From: Pseudomonas sp. PDM15
Lineage (GTDB): Bacteria; Pseudomonadota; Gammaproteobacteria; Pseudomonadales; Pseudomonadaceae
DNA length: 64,000 nucleotides
Reading direction: 5' to 3'
Assembly: GCF_014851565.1 (NCBI RefSeq)
Contig: NZ_JACVAA010000001.1
Coordinates: 124,001-188,000, forward strand
Made by a program: the position numbers and the translations under genes
The notes under the pieces: generated by a model
Told to the model about the DNA's origin: nothing
Databases searched by the model: none
Seen by the model: the letters and a program-made list of their open reading frames with translations, nothing else
Shown here: piece by piece, positions 42,893 through 52,592 of the stretch
How the letters are laid out: each line of letters begins with the position of its first letter
How positions within the stretch are numbered: position 1 is the stretch's first letter

Positions 42893-43501
42893 TCATGCGC
42901 CGGGCGCGTGGAATACCAGCTGCCAGGCCACAGCGAACATCATCGCCGCCACCGCCAGGTCGAGTAGGCGCCAGGTGGCCGGGCGTGCCAGCGAGGGAGC
43001 GAGCCAGGCGGCGCCTAGGGCCAGGGTGAAGAACCACAGCAGCGAGGCACTGGCTGCGCCCAGGGCGTAGGCGCCGGGGACCGGTTGCTGGGCGCCGAGG
43101 GAGCCGATCAGCAGCACGGTATCCAGGTACACATGCGGGTTGAGCAGGGTCACCGCCAGGGCCGCCAGCAGCACCGCGCGGCGCGAGCGCGGGCCGCTGT
43201 CCTGCTGCAGCAGGGCCTGCGGACTGAGTGCGCGGCGCAACGCCTGGACGCCCAGCCAGAGCAGGAAGGCCGCGCCGCCCCAACGCGCCACGGCGAGCAG
43301 CAGCGGACTCTTCGCCAGCACCGCGGCCAGGCCGAACACGCCGGCGGCGACCAGCACCGCATCGCACAGCACGCACAGCGCGGCCACCGGCAGGTGGTGC
43401 TCGCGGCGCAGGCTCTGGGCTAGGACGAAGGCGTTCTGCGCGCCGATGGCGACGATCAGCCCTGCCGCCACCAGCAGGCCGTTGAGGTAGCTCTGCCACA
43501 T
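42893..43501 (-). CDS. argO: LysE/ArgO-family amino acid exporter
   Basis: The 202-residue inner-membrane protein has six helices and the LysE motif 'GLIVAIGAQNAFVLAQSLRR' near the N-terminus. This stretch and the divergent ArgP-like regulator 500 bases away support ArgO, which exports arginine (and canavanine or lysine in some species). It is separated by two bases from the upstream ACT gene, so the two are cotranscribed. Confidence 0.9.
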   Translation of the reverse strand: MWQSYLNGLLVAAGLIVAIGAQNAFVLAQSLRREHHLPVAALCVLCDAVLVAAGVFGLAAVLAKSPLLLAVARWGGAAFLLWLGVQALRRALSPQALLQQDSGPRSRRAVLLAALAVTLLNPHVYLDTVLLIGSLGAQQPVPGAYALGAASASLLWFFTLALGAAWLAPSLARPATWRLLDLAVAAMMFAVAWQLVFHAPGA

Positions 43502-43503
43502 CC

Positions 43504-43905
43504 TCAGCGGCTCTCCGCGGCCAGCCGCTGCAGTGTTGCCATAGCGCGCTCGGCGTCGGCCTGGGCGACGAACAAGTGGTCGTGGTGGTAGCCGGCGATC
43601 ACGTTGCAGCTTATGCCTTCCCTGGCCAGCGCGGTGGCGAAGGCGGCGGTGAGGCCGACGGCGGCCAGCGAGGAGTGCACCTGCAGAGTGATCCAGGCGG
43701 CCACGTAGTCGTAGGCCAGGTTGAAGCGATCCGCCTCGGCGCGCGGCAGGATCAGGGTGGTGCCTTCCGCTTCGCGGAAGCTGCCGACGGCGACGTCTTC
43801 ATGCAGCACGGTCGGGCCGGCCACGGAGCAGAACACGAACTCGCCCGGGTTGAGGTGCGGCGACAGGGTGGCGAGCAGGGTGCTCAGGGAAGTTTCGCCG
43901 GTCAT
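43504..43905 (-). CDS. ACT-domain protein
   Basis: The 133-residue protein starts at ATG 43903-43905 with GGACTCC-type sequence upstream. Two ACT-like halves are suggested by 'GEFVFCSVAGPTVLHEDVAV' and 'AAVGLTAAFATALAREGISC', the latter resembling an amino-acid-binding ACT segment with 'NVIAGYHHDHLFVAQADAER'. It sits first in the operon with argO and may sense an amino acid for regulation of export. Function is otherwise unassigned. Confidence 0.82.
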   Translation of the reverse strand: MTGETSLSTLLATLSPHLNPGEFVFCSVAGPTVLHEDVAVGSFREAEGTTLILPRAEADRFNLAYDYVAAWITLQVHSSLAAVGLTAAFATALAREGISCNVIAGYHHDHLFVAQADAERAMATLQRLAAESR

Positions 43906-44000
43906 GGCGGAGTCCTTGTGAGGGTTGCGATGCTGGCCAGTCTGGGGAGATCGGCTGTATAAGAAAAACAAATCATGCTGATCTCTCATTAGGAAAACTG

Positions 44001-44885
44001 ATGTTCGACTACAAGCTGCTGGCGGCGCTCGCTGCCGTGGTGGAGCAGGGCGGCTTCGAGCGTGCCGCGCAGCTGCTCGGCCTGTCGCAATCGGCGGTGT
44101 CGCAGCGGATCAAGCTGCTCGAGGCGCGGGTCGGCCAGCCGGTACTGTTGCGCGCCGCGCCGCCGGCGCCCACCGAGATCGGCCGGCGCCTGCTCAACCA
44201 TGTGCAGCAGGTGCGCCTGCTTGAACGCGATCTGCAGGGTCAGGTGCCGGCTCTGGACGAGGGTGGCAGCGCCGAGCGCCTGCGCATCGCGCTGAACGCC
44301 GACAGCCTGGCGACCTGGTGGGCGCCGCTGATGGGCGACTTCTGCGCCGAGCACCGCCTGCTGCTGGACCTGGTGGTGGAGGACCAGGACGTCGGCCTCA
44401 AGCGCATGCGTGCCGGCGAGGTGGCCGGTTGCCTGTGCGCGGCCGAGCGCCCGGTGGCCGGTGCCCGCGCCCTGGCGCTGGGGGCCATGCGCTATCGCGC
44501 GCTGGCCAGCCCAGCCTTTATCGCGCGGCATTTTCCCCAAGGCGTGGACCTGCAGCGCCTGGGGCAGGTGCCGGCCATCGTCTTCGGCCCGGACGATCTG
44601 CTGCAGCACCGCTACCTGGCGGGGCTGGGCATCGGAGGTGGTTTCACTCACCACCTGTGCCCGTCGTCCGAGGGCTTCGTGCGCCTGACCAGCGCCGGCT
44701 TCGGCTGGGGGCTGGTTCCCGAGCTGCAGGTGCAGCGCGAGCTGGCGACGGGGGTGCTGGTCGAGCTGCTGCCGGGGCGGCCGCTGGATGTGCCGTTGTA
44801 TTGGCACCATTGGCGCAATGGCGGCGAGTTGCTGAATCAGCTGACTCGCCATCTGGAACGTGGTGTGGGTGAGTGGCTGGTTTGA
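44001..44885 (+). CDS. argP: ArgP/LysG-family LysR regulator
   Basis: The 294-residue LysR protein has a helix-turn-helix (GGFERAAQLLGLSQSAVSQR) and the ArgP-like signature that 'GIGGGFTHHLCPSSEGFVRL' and 'WYWHHWRN' (here PLYWHHWRN) provide. It is divergent from the ACT-argO operon and should activate argO when arginine or lysine rises. The 95 bases between the operons contain no obvious perfect operator. Length is normal. Confidence 0.9.
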   Translation: MFDYKLLAALAAVVEQGGFERAAQLLGLSQSAVSQRIKLLEARVGQPVLLRAAPPAPTEIGRRLLNHVQQVRLLERDLQGQVPALDEGGSAERLRIALNADSLATWWAPLMGDFCAEHRLLLDLVVEDQDVGLKRMRAGEVAGCLCAAERPVAGARALALGAMRYRALASPAFIARHFPQGVDLQRLGQVPAIVFGPDDLLQHRYLAGLGIGGGFTHHLCPSSEGFVRLTSAGFGWGLVPELQVQRELATGVLVELLPGRPLDVPLYWHHWRNGGELLNQLTRHLERGVGEWLV

Positions 44886-44928
44886 GGGGGGCGGATGGCT
44901 CGTCGCAGGCAGTGCACCGAGATGCTGC

Positions 44929-44960
44929 GGTGGGCTGTTCGCTGCGCTCCTGAGCCCACC
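44929..44960. terminator. Hairpin between argP and the chemoreceptor
   Basis: The inverted repeat GGTGGGCT / AGCCCACC (44929-44936 and 44953-44960) encloses a 16-base loop. No T-tract follows, so termination strength is uncertain; such hairpins are also common short Pseudomonas repeats. Confidence 0.4.
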
Positions 44961-44979
44961 CTATGAGCATGCCTGAGCC

Positions 44980-46938
44980 TTAGAGCTGGAACTGCGCCAC
45001 CAGCTGTTCCTGGCTGCCGGCCACCTTGCGCAGGTGTTCGCCGCAGTCGCGGGTGTGGGCGGCGGTGCGGCGGTTTTCGCCGGTCATGTCGTTGAGACGG
45101 TGCATGTGCTGGTTGACCTCCTGGGTGGTGGCCGCCTGCTGTTCGGCCGCGGCGGCGATCTGGAAGGCCAGGGCGTGCACGCCCTGCAGCGAGTCGTCCA
45201 GGTGACCGAGGGAGCCGAGCACGGCCTGGGTTTCCACCTCCAGGGCGCGGGCCTGTTCGCTGGAGCCCTGCATGCGCGCCTGGGCCTCGCCGGACGACTC
45301 GCCGAGGGCGGCAACAATCGTGACGATCTCCTCGGTGGCGCTGCGGGTACGCAGGGCCAGGTTGCGTACCTCATCGGCGACCACGGCGAAGCCACGGCCC
45401 TGCTCCCCGGCTCGTGCTGCCTCGATGGCGGCGTTGAGCGCGAGCAGGTTGGTCTGCTCGGCGATGGCGCGGATCACCTCCAGCACCGAGCCGATCTGCT
45501 GGCTATCGCTGGCCAGGGTCTGCACCACCTGATCGGCGCCGCGCAGGCCGGCGAGCAGCTGGTCCTGCTGGCCGATCATGCGCTGCAGGCTGCCCTGCAC
45601 GGTAACGAAGGCATCGCGCGCGGCGGCGCTGCCGTCGGCACTCTGGCTGGCGTTGCTGGCGATTTCCTGCACGGTGGCGGCCATCTGGTCGACGGCGCTG
45701 ACCACCAGCTCCAGCGCTTCCTGCTGCTGATCCAGGCTGCTGCTGGTGCGGCCGGCGGCGCCGAGGATATCGCCGCTGGCATCGCCTACCGCCTGGCTGG
45801 CCTGGCGCAGACGCTCGACCACCTGGCGCCAGGCGTTCGCCATCTCGTGCAGGGCTTGCATCAGGCCGCTGTGTTCGCCGCCATCGGCGCTCAGGCGCAG
45901 CTCGCCGGCAGCCAGGCGCCTGGCCAGCTCGGCCATGCTGCGCGGCTCGCCGCCCAGCGGGCGCATCACGCTGCGGCTGACCAGCCAGGTGGCCAGGGCC
46001 ACGCCGGCGATGGTCAGCAGCACCAGTACCACTACTTGCCACATCAGCGTGCGCACGGCGGCGAAGGCCTGCTCCTGATCCATCTCCGCCACCAGCGCCC
46101 AGCGCCGGCCATCCAGCTGCAGCGGGACGAAGGCCTTGAGCACCGGCTGGCCGTTCAACCCGGGCTCGGCCAGGCGACCCTGCTCGCCGGCCAGGGCCTT
46201 GCCGATGGCGGCACCGGGCAGCTGCTCGCCTTGCCGGCCATCGCGTGCCACCTGGTGTTCGGCGAAGCGTACCGAGTCGGAGCGCAAGCGGCCGTCGGGG
46301 CCGACCAGATAGGTCTCGCCGGTTTCGCCCAGGCCCTGGCGGGCCTGCATCACCCGGTTCAGTTCGGCCAGCGGTAGCTCGAGCACCAGCAGCAGTTGCA
46401 GCTCGCCTTCTTCGACGATGGGCGCGGCGAGAAACTGGCTGGGTTCGCCGCCGGGCGTGCTCACCGCCAGGTCGCCGATCTCCGCCTGGCCACTGTCCAG
46501 CGCGCTGCGCACGAGTCGGCCGAGCGGGGTGTCGCGCCAGGTGGCATCTCCGAGCTTCTGCTGGTAGTCGGCGCCGCGCTGCAGGCTGAACAGCACATAG
46601 CCTTCACGCGACACCAGCTTGAGCTCGCGATAGCCAAAGGTCTCGATGAAGTTCTGGAAGATCGGCCGGTCATAGTTGGCGGTGCTGAGCAGGGCGGTTT
46701 CATCCAGCCCGGCGTAGCTGGTGCCCAGGTTGCTGGCCAGGGCGGCGAGCTGGTTGTGGCGCGCCTGCCAGCTGTCCTGCAGTTGCTGCTGTTTGATATT
46801 CGCTACAGCTTCCAGGCCGTTGAGTGCCTGTTCGCGCAGTGCCTGGCTGGCCTGCTGGTAGACCGTGAAGGCCATCGCCAACACTGGGATTAGACCGATC
46901 AGCAGAAAACTGATGGCAAGTTTCAGGCGCAACGGCAT
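44980..46938 (-). CDS. Methyl-accepting chemotaxis protein
   Basis: The 652-residue receptor has membrane helices at about 7-27 and 299-321 around a double-Cache-type periplasmic sensor (about 30-295). A HAMP domain (about 320-375) and a signalling coiled coil follow, with the highly conserved hairpin tip '[20 protein letters not shown]' and '[16 protein letters not shown]'. The ligand is unknown. There is no CheA, CheW or flagellar gene next to it. The reading frame is intact, and a C-terminal CheR-tethering pentapeptide is not evident. Confidence 0.95.
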   Translation of the reverse strand: MPLRLKLAISFLLIGLIPVLAMAFTVYQQASQALREQALNGLEAVANIKQQQLQDSWQARHNQLAALASNLGTSYAGLDETALLSTANYDRPIFQNFIETFGYRELKLVSREGYVLFSLQRGADYQQKLGDATWRDTPLGRLVRSALDSGQAEIGDLAVSTPGGEPSQFLAAPIVEEGELQLLLVLELPLAELNRVMQARQGLGETGETYLVGPDGRLRSDSVRFAEHQVARDGRQGEQLPGAAIGKALAGEQGRLAEPGLNGQPVLKAFVPLQLDGRRWALVAEMDQEQAFAAVRTLMWQVVVLVLLTIAGVALATWLVSRSVMRPLGGEPRSMAELARRLAAGELRLSADGGEHSGLMQALHEMANAWRQVVERLRQASQAVGDASGDILGAAGRTSSSLDQQQEALELVVSAVDQMAATVQEIASNASQSADGSAAARDAFVTVQGSLQRMIGQQDQLLAGLRGADQVVQTLASDSQQIGSVLEVIRAIAEQTNLLALNAAIEAARAGEQGRGFAVVADEVRNLALRTRSATEEIVTIVAALGESSGEAQARMQGSSEQARALEVETQAVLGSLGHLDDSLQGVHALAFQIAAAAEQQAATTQEVNQHMHRLNDMTGENRRTAAHTRDCGEHLRKVAGSQEQLVAQFQL

Positions 46939-47141
46939 GTCGGATGACTCCGCGTGTAGATGGGTGGCAGAGGGTTGAAATCGTCAAATATTTTGCAATA
47001 AGCGTGCAAATTACTTAACGGGTCGTCAAAAAAAAATTGAGCAATGGGCCTGCAAGGTCGCTGTTGTGGCCGCCTGGGCAACAGCCAGCTCGTGTGGCGG
47101 CTGCTAGAGTCGGTGGCATAACAAGATCGGGGGCGGTGCAG

Positions 47142-48131
47142 ATGAAGATTCTGGTAACGGGTGCGAGTGGCTTCATTGGGGGGCGTTTCGCCCGTTTTGC
47201 CCTGGAACAGGGCCTCGGCGTGCGGGTCAACGGGCGGCGACCGGAAGGCGTAGCGCACCTGACCAAGCGTGGCGCCGAGTTCGTCCAGGGCGACCTGTCC
47301 GACCCGGACCTGGCGCACAAGCTGTGTCGCGACGTGGAGATGGTGGTGCACTGCGCCGGCTCGGTCGGCACCTGGGGCACCCGCGAGCACTTCCACCAGG
47401 GCAACGTGGTGCTGACCCAGAACGTCATCGAGGGCTGCCTGGGGCAGAAGGTGCGGCGCTTGGTGCATCTGTCCTCGCCATCGGTGTACTTCGATGGCAA
47501 GGCCCATGTCGGGTTGCGCGAAGAGCAGGTGCCGAGGAAGTTCGTCGACTACTACGGCGCCACCAAGTACCTGGCCGAGCAGAAGGTGTTCGAGGCCCAG
47601 GAATTCGGCCTGGAGGTGATCGCCCTGCGTCCGCGCTTCGTCACCGGCGCCGGCGACACCAGCATCTTCCCGCGGCTGATCGAGATGCAGCGCAAGGGCC
47701 GTCTGTTTGTCATCGGCAACGGCCTGAACAAGGTCGACTTCACCAGCATGCAGAATCTCAACGACGCCCTGTTCAGCAGCCTGCTGGCGGCGGGGCCGGC
47801 GCTGGGCAAGGTGTACAATATCAGCAATGGCGCGCCGGTGCCGCTGTGGGACGTGGTCAACTTCGTGCTGCGCCAGTTCGACCTGCCGCCGGTGACCAAG
47901 CACATGCCGTTCGGCTTGGCCTACGCCGCCGCGACCCTCAACGAAAATATCTGCAAGCTGCTGCCGGGCCGCCCGGAGCCGGCGCTGTTCCGCCTCGGCG
48001 TGGCGGTGATGGGGCGCGACTTCTCTCTCGATATCAGCCGCGCCCGCCAATACCTGGAATACGAGCCGCAGGTGCCGATCTGGACCGCGCTGGAGGAGTT
48101 CTGCAACTGGTGGAAGGTGCAGGGGCGATAA
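47142..48131 (+). CDS. NAD-dependent epimerase/dehydratase family protein
   Basis: The 329-residue extended-SDR protein has the N-terminal TGASGFIGGRFA dinucleotide motif and the catalytic 'YYGATKYLAE' (YxxxK). The 'PRFVTGAGDTSIFPRLIEMQ' and 'FTSMQNLNDALFSSL' segments resemble the 3-beta-hydroxysteroid dehydrogenase/OleD-like group. ATG 47142 was chosen because the Rossmann motif starts at once (MKILVTGASG). The substrate is not predictable. It is divergent from the chemoreceptor. Confidence 0.88.
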   Translation: MKILVTGASGFIGGRFARFALEQGLGVRVNGRRPEGVAHLTKRGAEFVQGDLSDPDLAHKLCRDVEMVVHCAGSVGTWGTREHFHQGNVVLTQNVIEGCLGQKVRRLVHLSSPSVYFDGKAHVGLREEQVPRKFVDYYGATKYLAEQKVFEAQEFGLEVIALRPRFVTGAGDTSIFPRLIEMQRKGRLFVIGNGLNKVDFTSMQNLNDALFSSLLAAGPALGKVYNISNGAPVPLWDVVNFVLRQFDLPPVTKHMPFGLAYAAATLNENICKLLPGRPEPALFRLGVAVMGRDFSLDISRARQYLEYEPQVPIWTALEEFCNWWKVQGR

Positions 48132-48217
48132 GCTCCATCCGGTTTATTCCCGCCTGTCAGCCCCGGCCACGGCGGCCGACCTATACTGGCCTGTAAAGCC
48201 AGCGAAGGAAGTCCGCC

Positions 48218-49237
48218 ATGTTCACCATGATGGAAAGCGCCAGGCTCGAAGCGCTGCATCTCGCCCATGATCCTGCCACCGGCCTCAAGGCCATCATCGC
48301 CATCCACAACACCCGGTTCGGCCCCGCCCTGGGTGGCTGCCGCTACCTGGCCTACCCCGACGACGACAGCGCCATTCGTGACGCCACGCGCCTGGCCCAG
48401 GGCATGAGCTACAAGGCTGCTCTGGCAGGCCTGGAACAGGGCGGCGGCAAGGCGGTGATCATCCGCCCACCGCACGTGGACAGCCGCGGCGCGCTGTTCG
48501 AGGCCTTCGGCCGCATGATCGACTCGCTGGGCGGCCGCTACATCACCGCGGTGGACAGCGGCACCTCCAGCGCGGACATGGACTGCATCGCCCAGCAGAC
48601 CAACCACGTCACCAGCACCACCTCCGCCGGCGACCCCTCGCCGCACACTGCCATGGGTGTGTACGCCGGCATCCGCGCCACCGCCCTGGCGCGTCTCGGT
48701 AGCGACGATCTGCAGGGCCTGCGCGTGGCGGTGCAAGGGCTGGGCAATGTCGGCTACGCCCTGGCCGAGCAGCTCGCCGCGGATGGGGTGGAGCTGTTCG
48801 TCAGCGACCTCGACCCCGGTCGTGTGCAACTGGCGGTGGAGCAGCTCGGTGCTCGCCCGGTGAGCAGCGAGGAGCTGTTCTCCACGCCCTGCGACATCCT
48901 CTCGCCCTGCGGCCTGGGTGGCGTGCTCAACAGCCAGACGGTGAGCGAGCTGCACTGCGCGGCGGTGGCCGGCGCGGCCAACAACCAGCTGGCCAACGCC
49001 GCGGTCGCCGACGAGCTGGAGGCGCGCGGCATCCTCTACGCGCCGGACTATGTGATCAACTCCGGTGGGTTGATCTACGTGGCGCTCAAGCACCGCGGCG
49101 AGGAGCTGCCGGCGATCACCGCTCACCTGGCGAAGATCGGCCGGCGCCTGACCGAGATCTATGCCCACGCCCAGGCCGACAAGCGCTCGCCGGCGCGGGT
49201 CGCCGACGCACTGGCCGAGCGCCTGCTGTACGGCTGA
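48218..49237 (+). CDS. Leucine dehydrogenase-like Glu/Leu/Phe/Val dehydrogenase
   Basis: The 339-residue enzyme of the ELFV family has the glycine-rich segment with catalytic Lys 'AGLEQGGGKAVIIRPP' and the NAD-binding 'AVQGLGNVGYALAEQLA'. Also present are 'AVDSGTSSADMD' and 'DYVINSGGLIYVALKHRGEE'. It oxidatively deaminates branched-chain amino acids to 2-oxo acids. In P. aeruginosa the gene called ldh has similar features. GAAGGAAG precedes ATG 48218. The neighbour upstream is a separate gene, so no operon is evident. Confidence 0.92.
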   Translation: MFTMMESARLEALHLAHDPATGLKAIIAIHNTRFGPALGGCRYLAYPDDDSAIRDATRLAQGMSYKAALAGLEQGGGKAVIIRPPHVDSRGALFEAFGRMIDSLGGRYITAVDSGTSSADMDCIAQQTNHVTSTTSAGDPSPHTAMGVYAGIRATALARLGSDDLQGLRVAVQGLGNVGYALAEQLAADGVELFVSDLDPGRVQLAVEQLGARPVSSEELFSTPCDILSPCGLGGVLNSQTVSELHCAAVAGAANNQLANAAVADELEARGILYAPDYVINSGGLIYVALKHRGEELPAITAHLAKIGRRLTEIYAHAQADKRSPARVADALAERLLYG

Positions 49238-49323
49238 GCCCGCCATCGGCGACGAGCCGGCGCGCTTTTTCAATACGCTGGATGCGGTCTAACGTTGCTT
49301 TTCAAAATCAGAGGAGACGCAGC

Positions 49324-49716
49324 ATGCAGCGATTTACCGGTGGTTGCCTGTGCGGCAACGTCCGTCTCGTGGCGTGGGGGCAGCCGTACCGGGTCGGCCT
49401 CTGCCATTGCCTGGACTGTCGCAAGCACCATGGCGCGCTGTTCCACGCCTCGGCGATCTTTCCCCAGGAGGCGGTGGCGGTCGAGGGCGAAACCCACCAC
49501 TACGCCGGGCGGCATTTCTGTCCCCGCTGCGGTTCCTCGGTGTTCGCCCACACTGCCGATGAAGTCGAAGTGAACCTGGGCGCCCTGGATGCGCCCGACC
49601 AGCTGCGGCCGACCTACGAGAGCTGGATCGTCAGGCGCGAGGCCTGGTTGCCGGCGTTTCCGCTGAGCCGGCGCTACGAGCAGGACCGCGATCCCACGAG
49701 CCGCTTCGAGGAGTAG
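49324..49716 (+). CDS. GFA-family (Gfa-like) zinc protein
   Basis: The 130-residue protein has the GFA metal-site cysteines: 'GGCLCGNVRL' (C8, C10), 'LCHCLDCRKH' (C27, C29, C32) and 'HFCPRCGSSVFAH'. The family, named for glutathione-dependent formaldehyde activation, covers many enzymes of unknown substrate. It starts at ATG 49324 behind GAGGAGACGC. It converges with a DMT transporter gene across a hairpin. Confidence 0.93.
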   Translation: MQRFTGGCLCGNVRLVAWGQPYRVGLCHCLDCRKHHGALFHASAIFPQEAVAVEGETHHYAGRHFCPRCGSSVFAHTADEVEVNLGALDAPDQLRPTYESWIVRREAWLPAFPLSRRYEQDRDPTSRFEE

Positions 49717-49726
49717 CGCAGGCCAG

Positions 49727-49751
49727 GACGTGCCGGTTCGCCGGGCACGTC
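49727..49751. terminator. Hairpin between convergent genes
   Basis: GACGTGCCGG-(TTCG)-CCGGGCACGTC forms a stable tetraloop hairpin with one bulged G. It lies between the GFA gene and the DMT gene, with a weak T-tract (TTAGG) on the plus side. Confidence 0.6.
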
Positions 49752-49774
49752 TTAGGCTGCGCTAGCGCCGAGCA

Positions 49775-50671
49775 TCAGGCTCCGTCCGCCTCGGTCAGCC
49801 GGGTTGGCTGCACGTTGCTCGGCTGACGGAACACCAGCACCAGGCCGAGCAGGATGGCCAGCATGCCGGCCAGGCTCAGGCCGCTCATGGCGTTGCCGAG
49901 GAACAGGTAATCCATCGCCGCCGTCACCCCCGGCACCAGGTAGAACAGACTGGTGACGTTGACCAGGTTGCCGGCGCGGATCAGCCGGTACAGCAGCAGC
50001 TGCGCCACCACCGAGATGACGATGGCCAGCCACAGCAGCGGGCCGAGGAAGTCCAGCGACCACTCGAACTCGAAACGCTGGAACGGCAGCAGCGCTGCGC
50101 AGGCCAGCAGGCTCACCGCGTACTGCAGCGGCAGTGCCTGCAATGGCGACTGGCTGAGGCCCTTCTGGGCGATGGCCCCGAGGGTCATGCACAGCAGGGC
50201 GCCGAGGGCGTAGCCGGTGCCCGCGGCGGAAAAGCGCGCCAGGCCGATGCTCTGCCACACCACCAGCACCAGGCCGAACAGGGCCACGCCCAGGCCGACC
50301 AGGCGCAGGGCGGCGAAGCGCCGTTCCAGCAGCATCAGGGTAAGGATCGGCTGCACGCCGAGCACCGTGGCCAGCACGCCGGGCGTGATGCCCTGGTCCA
50401 GTGCCAGCAGATAGCAGATGGAGTAGCCGCCGATCATCAGCAGGCCTGTGCCGGCCGTGCGCAGGCGCTGGCCGCGAGCGGGCAGGCAGGAACGCACGAC
50501 GGCGCCGATCAGCAGCAGAACGCCGAGGGCGAGGACGAAGCGCAGGGTCAGGAAGGCGAAGGCCGAGGCGTGGTCCAGGCCCAGGCGGGAGAAGATCGCG
50601 CCGCTGCTCCAGAGCAGGACGAACAGCGTGGTGGAGGCGCAGGCGCCCCAGAAGGTCTTGTCGAAACGCAT
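49775..50671 (-). CDS. EamA/DMT-family transporter
   Basis: The 298-residue protein has ten hydrophobic segments and two EamA repeats ('FVLLWSSGAIFSRLGLDHAS', 'SLFYLVPGVTAAMDYLFLGN', 'SLAGMLAILLGLVLVFRQPS'). It starts MRFDKTFWGA with a TGACAGGTGA region upstream. The substrate is unknown. The 369-base region upstream (50672-51040) is GC-rich and contains a possible 43-codon leader, discussed as a finding. Confidence 0.9.
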   Translation of the reverse strand: MRFDKTFWGACASTTLFVLLWSSGAIFSRLGLDHASAFAFLTLRFVLALGVLLLIGAVVRSCLPARGQRLRTAGTGLLMIGGYSICYLLALDQGITPGVLATVLGVQPILTLMLLERRFAALRLVGLGVALFGLVLVVWQSIGLARFSAAGTGYALGALLCMTLGAIAQKGLSQSPLQALPLQYAVSLLACAALLPFQRFEFEWSLDFLGPLLWLAIVISVVAQLLLYRLIRAGNLVNVTSLFYLVPGVTAAMDYLFLGNAMSGLSLAGMLAILLGLVLVFRQPSNVQPTRLTEADGA

Positions 50672-51040
50672 GAATAATCACCTGTCAAAAGCCGCCGGCC
50701 AGGCGCGCAGAAGCGCGGGCGGAGCGGAAAACCGGAAAAGGGTTTGAGCGATCGACCGACGGCGACGAGCCGCGGGCGATCAGGCGCTGGCGGGCGGCGG
50801 CGGTGGCGTGCCGGCCCGGCGTGCGCGGGGAGGGGCGACAGGTGGTGGCGCACACGGATGCTCGCCGTGCAGGGCGGCGAGGCTGGAGCAGGTGAGCGCG
50901 AGATGATTCATGGAGGGCATCCGTTGAGGGATGTGCCGACACTAACCCCGAGTTGGCCGATCGGTCAATCTGCGGCGCTTTCGGGCTGGCGCGCGACGCG
51001 GGCTTGCGCTATTTCTGCCCCTCCATTCGACGAGGCTGCC
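50672..51040. other. Non-coding region before the AraC gene
   Basis: This GC-rich stretch shows no convincing gene. A 43-codon frame on the minus strand (50780-50911) precedes the DMT gene and has neither a ribosome site nor coding-like composition. A weak AT-rich promoter zone for the AraC gene may lie near 50935-50990. Confidence 0.35.
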
Positions 51041-51634
51041 ATGAAGGAAGAGCACTGGCAGGGCGCGCTCTGGCTCGGCCCCGATTACTGCCTGCTGGTC
51101 GAGGGGCAGGCGCATTGCGCGCGGGCCTTGCTGGTGCCGTCGCAGCAGGAGCATGCCTTCGAACTGGCCGGCCAGCCGTTGCTGGCGCTGTATGCCGAGC
51201 CGCTGGCGTTCTCCCTCGAGCAGTTGCAGGCACTGGCCGCCACGGCGCCGGCCGAGTTGCCCGCCCTGGTCGAGCGGGTGCGGCAGTTGCCGCGCCTGCC
51301 GCTGGATGCGCGGGTACGTGAGGCACTGGGCGCGGTGGATGAGCAACTGACCGAACGCATCAGCGCCCAGGACCTGGCGCAGCGCGTGTGCCTGTCACTC
51401 AGCCAGCTGGAGCGCCTGTTCGCCGAGCAGGTAGGCCTGTCAGTGCGGCGGCTGGTGCGCTGGCGGCGTTTGCGCCTGGCCCTGGGCGTGGCGCTGGAAG
51501 GCCGCACGCTCACCGACGCGGCGCATGCCGCCGGCTTCGCGGACTCGGCGCACCTGTCACGCACCGTGCGCGAGCTGTTCGGCATCCGCGCCGACCGCAG
51601 CCTGCGCCATCTGCAGCTACGGCTGCTGGATTGA
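51041..51634 (+). CDS. AraC-family transcriptional regulator
   Basis: The 197-residue protein is shorter than most AraC proteins. A poorly conserved N-terminal half (LGPDYCLLVEGQAHCARALL) is followed by two helix-turn-helix units: 'ISAQDLAQRVCLSLSQLERL' and 'LTDAAHAAGFADSAHLSRTV', with the conserved 'FADSAHLSRTVRELFGI'. I chose ATG 51041, preceded by CGAGGCTGCC. The last 18 bases overlap the convergent desaturase-like gene. Target genes unknown; the DMT gene on the other side is a candidate. Confidence 0.87.
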   Translation: MKEEHWQGALWLGPDYCLLVEGQAHCARALLVPSQQEHAFELAGQPLLALYAEPLAFSLEQLQALAATAPAELPALVERVRQLPRLPLDARVREALGAVDEQLTERISAQDLAQRVCLSLSQLERLFAEQVGLSVRRLVRWRRLRLALGVALEGRTLTDAAHAAGFADSAHLSRTVRELFGIRADRSLRHLQLRLLD

Positions 51635-52519
51635 ACGCAGCGCCGGCGGCGTTTCCGGGATGGCGCTGGTAGAGGCCCGTGCACGGAAGGGTTCGCACAG
51701 CTGCGCCAGGTAGGCGCGCGGGTAGTCCGGGCGGTCGCCGATGCCGACATCGGCGTCGCTCAGCCGGTAGTCCTCGCGATAGAAGGCGGTGCCCAGCAGG
51801 CGATCCCAGAAGCTGAAGAACAGCGCGAAATTGACGTCGCCAGCGCGCCCGTAGCGGATGTGGTGGAAGCGGTGCAGCGGCGCCCAGGCGAACAGGTGGC
51901 GCAGCGGACCGATGCGCATGTCGACGTTGCTGTGCTGCAACAGCAGCTGCACGGCGACGGCAAAGGCCAGCAGGGCGGCGACCTGCAGCGGCAGGCCGAG
52001 CAGGATCAGCGGCAACACGCCGGCGCCGGCCTCCAGCAACTGGTGCAGCGGGTGCTTCATCAGGCCATTGAAGCCATACAGGCGCGGCACGCTGTGGTGC
52101 ACCGCGTGCAGGCGCCAGAGCAGGGCGCTGCGGTGGCTGAGCCAGTGCATCAGGGTGACGCCGAGATCGGCGGCCAGTATGGCCAGCGCCAGCTGCAGCC
52201 ACAGCGGCCAGTACACGGGCCATAGCGGCGGCGCCGGCCATAGCCCGGCGAGGAGGGGAATGATGGCGAGGCTGGCGATGTTCAGCGACTCGTTGACCAG
52301 CGCATGCAGCAGGTCGCTCGGACCATCGGCATGGGGCTCATTCCAGCTGTGCTGGTAATGCAGCAGGCGTTCGGCCAGGTGCGAGACGAGGACGGCGCCG
52401 AGCAGCAGCGCCGGCAGCCAAGCAGGTGATAGGTCGCGATAGCCGACCAGCCAGGTGGCCAGGCCGATCAGGCCGAAGAAGAACAGCGGGGCATAGAGGA
52501 TGCTGAGCAGGGGACGCAT
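51617..52519 (-). CDS. Sterol desaturase/fatty acid hydroxylase-family protein
   Basis: The 300-residue membrane protein has the di-iron histidine clusters 'HWLSHRSALLWRLHAVHHSV' (HxxxH and HxxHH) and 'APLHRFHHIRYGRAGDVNFA', within four or more membrane helices. This pattern marks integral-membrane non-heme hydroxylases. Substrates could be lipids, sterols or hopanoids, but none is implied by the neighbours. Its 3' end overlaps the AraC gene. Confidence 0.9.
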   Translation of the reverse strand: MRPLLSILYAPLFFFGLIGLATWLVGYRDLSPAWLPALLLGAVLVSHLAERLLHYQHSWNEPHADGPSDLLHALVNESLNIASLAIIPLLAGLWPAPPLWPVYWPLWLQLALAILAADLGVTLMHWLSHRSALLWRLHAVHHSVPRLYGFNGLMKHPLHQLLEAGAGVLPLILLGLPLQVAALLAFAVAVQLLLQHSNVDMRIGPLRHLFAWAPLHRFHHIRYGRAGDVNFALFFSFWDRLLGTAFYREDYRLSDADVGIGDRPDYPRAYLAQLCEPFRARASTSAIPETPPALRSIQQP

Positions 52520-52592
52520 GGCGCTCTCCGAAAAGGACGGGAGCGCCCAGCATCGTCAACCGCCCTGGCGGGCGGCTTGAACAAACGGCGCG

